Shown: in pieces, positions 31,753-33,753 of the stretch
Numbering within the stretch: position 1 is the stretch's first letter
Layout: each line of letters begins with the position of its first letter
Origin: Betaproteobacteria bacterium
GTDB taxonomy: Bacteria; Pseudomonadota; Gammaproteobacteria; Burkholderiales; SG8-39
Length of the DNA stretch: 33,753 nt
Direction: 5' to 3'
NCBI GenBank assembly: GCA_016189945.1
Contig: JACPRN010000104.1
Coordinates: forward strand, 1-33,753
The notes under the pieces: generated by a model
The model's input: the letters and a program-made list of their open reading frames with translations, nothing else
Database searches by the model: none
Told to the model about the DNA's origin: nothing
Position numbers and translations under genes: made by a program

Positions 31753-32238
31753 TCAGAGCTTGTAGCCGATCTGCCGCAGCAGCCCCTTGCGCCAGGCGAC
31801 GTCGGCCTCGGCCTCCACCCCCTTGGGAGGAAAGCCGTCCACCACGCCGAGGATGCCGCGCCCCTGCTCGCTCTGCGCGATCACCACTTCGGTCGGATTG
31901 GCGGTGGCGCAGAAGATGCGGCACACTTCCGGCACCATTTTCAGCGCGTTCAAGACGTTCACCGGAAAGAACCCGTCGCCCAGAAACACGATGAAGGTGT
32001 GGCCCGCGCCAAGCGCAAGCGCGTTCTTTTGCGCCAGTTCGACCATCGCCGGGTCGGTCCCCGAGACCCGAACCAGGCACTTGCCCGAGGCCTCGCAAAA
32101 GGCCAGCCCGAACTTGATCCCGGGCACCGCGCCGACGAGCGCCTCGTGCACGTCTTCCACGGTCTTGATGAAGTGCGTTTGCCCGAGAATGAAATTGGTC
32201 GCCTCGGGCTTGTCGATTTTGACGCTGAGGAGTTCCAT
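31753..32238 (-). CDS. Adenosine-specific kinase family protein (PF04008)
   Basis: The family of about 160-residue proteins is recognised by strings such as ILGQTHFIKTVEDVHEALV, GIKFGLAFCEASGKCLVR, PVNVLNALKMVPEVCRIFCATANP and EQGRGILGVVDG, all present in order. The ATG at 32238 gives 161 residues and has AAGGA eight bases upstream; the ATG at 32244 adds two residues but leaves only two bases to that site. The name comes from an archaeal member; the biological role in bacteria is not established. It follows the small membrane protein gene by about 30 bases and is closed by a strong terminator. Confidence 0.88.
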   Translation of the reverse strand: MELLSVKIDKPEATNFILGQTHFIKTVEDVHEALVGAVPGIKFGLAFCEASGKCLVRVSGTDPAMVELAQKNALALGAGHTFIVFLGDGFFPVNVLNALKMVPEVCRIFCATANPTEVVIAQSEQGRGILGVVDGFPPKGVEAEADVAWRKGLLRQIGYKL

Positions 32239-32268
32239 ACCCATGTTCCTTGGAGGTTCGCCAAGATC

Positions 32269-32562
32269 TCAGTCTAGCCGGTTTTTCGGGCCCTTCTCAG
32301 GAGGCCCATCCGTCGAATCCAATGCCCGCGGGCGCTCCTTCTCCTCATGCACCGAATACTCGCCCTCGATCACCACCGACCCTTCGGATGCGCGCGGCCG
32401 GGCGCCAAAGAACCGGCGCACGGCGACATAGGCGAGCAGGCCCAATACGGCGAAAACCGCGATCCACCAGGCGACAAACAGGCCGATGACTGCCGCCAGC
32501 ACGAAGCAAGCAAGCACGGCGAACTTTGCCATCGCCTTCAGCGCAGCGATGATCCAATTCAT
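32269..32562 (-). CDS. Small membrane protein of unknown function
   Basis: The product is 97 residues. Residues 10-48 are strongly hydrophobic (FAVLACFVLAAVIGLFVAWWIAVFAVLGLLAYVAV), enough for one long or two short membrane segments. A basic patch RRFFGARPR follows, suggesting a cytoplasmic side, and then an acidic, charged tail. No family is recognised. It is the probable first gene of the two-gene unit with the adenosine-specific-kinase homologue and is divergent from the HIT gene, with 74 bases between them. Confidence 0.7.
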   Translation of the reverse strand: MNWIIAALKAMAKFAVLACFVLAAVIGLFVAWWIAVFAVLGLLAYVAVRRFFGARPRASEGSVVIEGEYSVHEEKERPRALDSTDGPPEKGPKNRLD

Positions 32563-32636
32563 CTCAAATCCAGTGCCTGGCGTAGAGTATCGGCAGTCCG
32601 AGCGAAATCAGTCGACGACTCCTGCAGGACCGAACC

Positions 32637-33005
32637 ATGGAAGACTGCATATTTTGCCATCCGAAGCGCGAGATTCTCCTCGAGGACCGGCACGCGCTCG
32701 CCATCTTCGACGCGCACCCGGTGTCCAGAGGCCATGCGCTCATCGTGCCGCGGCGGCATGTCGCGACCCTCTGGGACCTCGATCCGGAGGAGTATGCGGC
32801 GTGTTTCGCGCTGGTGCGCGCAGCGCGCCCAGTGCTCGAATCGCGCTTTTCGCCCGATGGCTTCAACGTAGGGGCCAACTGCGGCGAGGCGGCCGGCCAG
32901 ACGGTCTGGCACGCGCACATCCACCTCATCCCGCGCTACCGCGGTGATGTGCCGAACCCGCGCGGGGGCGTGCGCAACATGCTTCCGCATGCGGGACATC
33001 ACTGA
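32637..33005 (+). CDS. HIT-family nucleotide hydrolase/transferase
   Basis: The product is 122 residues. The histidine triad is WHAHIHLIPRYRGD, with H92, H94 and H96, preceded by GANCGEAAGQTV; N-terminal CIFC (C4, C7) and RGHALIVPRRH fit the HINT/Fhit-like branch. The triad's central histidine forms a covalent nucleotidyl intermediate; usual substrates are AMP-lysine-type or dinucleoside polyphosphates. It is complete and stands alone on the plus strand, convergent with the toxin gene. The precise substrate is unknown. Confidence 0.92.
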   Translation: MEDCIFCHPKREILLEDRHALAIFDAHPVSRGHALIVPRRHVATLWDLDPEEYAACFALVRAARPVLESRFSPDGFNVGANCGEAAGQTVWHAHIHLIPRYRGDVPNPRGGVRNMLPHAGHH

Positions 33006-33032
33006 GGCGGGGCGAGGGCCTGACAGCGAATA

Positions 33033-33455
33033 TCATCCCTTGGCCTTTCGACGGAGCAGCGCCTTCAGGCGTTTCGTCAAGCCTGGACGGTCCTCGCGCG
33101 AGGCCGCTACATCGAGCACCAATGCCTCCCAGGCATCGACCTCGCGAGCGGGAAGGTCCGGATCGGGAAGCGCGCCGTTTGCCTGCAGGAACACAAGGCA
33201 AGCCGCCAGGGCTGTGCGCTTGTTGCCGTCCACGAACGAGTGGTTGCGGCACAGATGGAACAGATAGGCAGCCCCGATATCGATCGTCTTCGAAATCAGC
33301 GGCTCGCCGGCAAACGACGCCTGCGGCGCCGCCACCGCGGCCTCAAGCAGCGCCCGGTCGCGTATGCCGGCTCCTCCACCGTGCGCCGAGATCACCTCCG
33401 CATGGATGCCGAGGACCGCCTCGACATCGAGGTGGATCGGAGCGGCTTTAGGCAA
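33033..33455 (-). CDS. doc: Doc-type (Fic-fold) toxin of a toxin-antitoxin pair
   Basis: The product is 140 residues, near the 126-residue P1 Doc. The Fic/Doc core motif is HSFVDGNKRTA, with H72 and R80, complete for catalysis; P1 Doc has A where this has G. Doc toxins phosphorylate elongation factor Tu using this motif with reversed nucleotide orientation, while classical Fic proteins transfer AMP; the short length and the antitoxin partner favour Doc. GGAGIRDRALLEAAVAAP at residues 27-44 is the usual N-terminal region of the family. Its start lies eight bases inside the antitoxin gene, so translation is coupled. Confidence 0.92.
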   Translation of the reverse strand: MPKAAPIHLDVEAVLGIHAEVISAHGGGAGIRDRALLEAAVAAPQASFAGEPLISKTIDIGAAYLFHLCRNHSFVDGNKRTALAACLVFLQANGALPDPDLPAREVDAWEALVLDVAASREDRPGLTKRLKALLRRKAKG

Positions 33456-33675
33456 GGCGCTTGAACAACTCGGCGTTGCGTCTGATCAAGTCCTTGGCCG
33501 CGGCGCGAGCATCGGCTGCGGAGATCGCCGGCCGCATCGGCGTGATGACGATCGCACCGCCCTCGTGCACGGTCACGTTGACTTCGTCGCCGGCCTTCAA
33601 GCCGGTCAGCTCACGCAGCGCGGCGTCGAAGATCAACCCTTGAGAGTTTCCAATTTTCGCGATGGTCTTGATCAT
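33448..33675 (-). CDS. AbrB/MazE-type antitoxin
   Basis: The product is 75 residues. A SpoVT-AbrB swapped-hairpin DNA-binding domain fills residues 1-47 (IKTIAKIGNSQGLIFDAALRELTGLKAGDEVNVTVHEGG). The rest is a short helical tail rich in alanine and basic residues, which would cover the toxin. The usual Doc partner is Phd; an AbrB-type partner is a known alternative pairing in chromosomal modules. It is the first gene of the pair and would autoregulate through its promoter region. Confidence 0.9.
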   Translation of the reverse strand: MIKTIAKIGNSQGLIFDAALRELTGLKAGDEVNVTVHEGGAIVITPMRPAISAADARAAAKDLIRRNAELFKRLA

Positions 33676-33689
33676 GAGGCATTGACGTT

Positions 33690-33712
33690 AAACAATGTTG
33701 TACGCCATTCTA
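33690..33712 (-). promoter_or_regulatory. Possible -10 box and operator of the toxin-antitoxin pair
   Basis: On the minus strand TAGAAT (33712-33707) matches the -10 consensus at five of six positions, with TTGCGC 18 bases upstream as a weak -35. Just downstream, ACAACATTGT has inverted ACAA/TTGT arms and lies where an autorepressor would bind. Assigned by eye; no experiment supports it. Confidence 0.35.
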
Positions 33713-33753
33713 CCGGTGGCGGTGCGTTGCGCGCAAGCGGGGCGGCATTCAAC

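Noticed and set aside
1-33753. CRISPR arrays, tRNA or rRNA genes, integrases or insertion-sequence transposases
   Set aside because: No regularly spaced direct repeats, cloverleaf-type sequences, rRNA-like strings or transposase/integrase motifs were seen in either strand.

Overview
The window is GC-rich, gene-dense bacterial DNA. The likely source is a betaproteobacterium of the Burkholderiales or a relative. The reasons are four Bug/TctC-type periplasmic binding proteins, organic-acid catabolic genes, MatB, the GlcF-type genes and the CGC/GCG-biased codon use. This placement is inference; no rRNA or tRNA gene is present. About 30 genes fill almost all of the sequence, and no gap between genes exceeds 300 bases. 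The largest gaps are about 150-185 bases.

Layout. Bases 1-1780 (minus) hold a partial FAD/Fe-S 2-hydroxyacid dehydrogenase behind a DsbA/FrnE-like oxidoreductase. Bases 1959-6792 (plus) hold a serine-glyoxylate aminotransferase, a complete TRAP transporter (dctPQM type) and an enoyl-CoA hydratase-family protein. At 6827-8701 (minus) lies a NarX-type sensor kinase with no response regulator, divergent from a malonyl-CoA synthetase (matB) and Bug gene pair at 8832-11387. Bases 11394-16052 (minus) form an operon of a Bug protein followed by the three subunits of a molybdenum hydroxylase of the xanthine dehydrogenase/CO dehydrogenase family. A UbiD-family decarboxylase (16205-17653, plus) sits between that Bug gene and a close paralogue of it (17657-18640, minus). 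Then come glpD (minus), two tandem paralogous MFS transporters and a third unrelated MFS transporter (plus). Next are a HicA-like protein, an FNR-type regulator, an apparently exported methyltransferase and a LOG-family protein (all minus). Bases 27142-31605 hold a GlcG/HbpS-like protein and, on the minus strand, the operon glcF-like, p-cresol-methylhydroxylase-like flavoprotein, Bug. The window ends with an adenosine-specific-kinase family gene and a small membrane protein gene (minus), a HIT protein (plus) and a Doc/AbrB toxin-antitoxin pair (minus).

The common theme is uptake and oxidation of small carboxylic acids. Five periplasmic binding proteins (four Bug, one TRAP) stand beside enzymes that activate (MatB), decarboxylate (UbiD), hydroxylate (Mo hydroxylase) or dehydrogenate (2-hydroxyacid dehydrogenase, GlcF/flavoprotein) such compounds. 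Glyoxylate produced by hydroxyacid oxidation could feed the aminotransferase. No TctA/TctB membrane subunits are present, so the Bug proteins must use components encoded elsewhere.

The most unusual points are these. The GlcF/flavoprotein pair is one: the flavoprotein lacks the covalent-FAD tyrosine and the phenol-binding tyrosines of its relatives, and the Fe-S partner lacks one cluster cysteine. Another is an FNR homologue with all four Fe-S cysteines but altered DNA-contact residues. The third is a pair of REP-like palindromes sharing the same ends.
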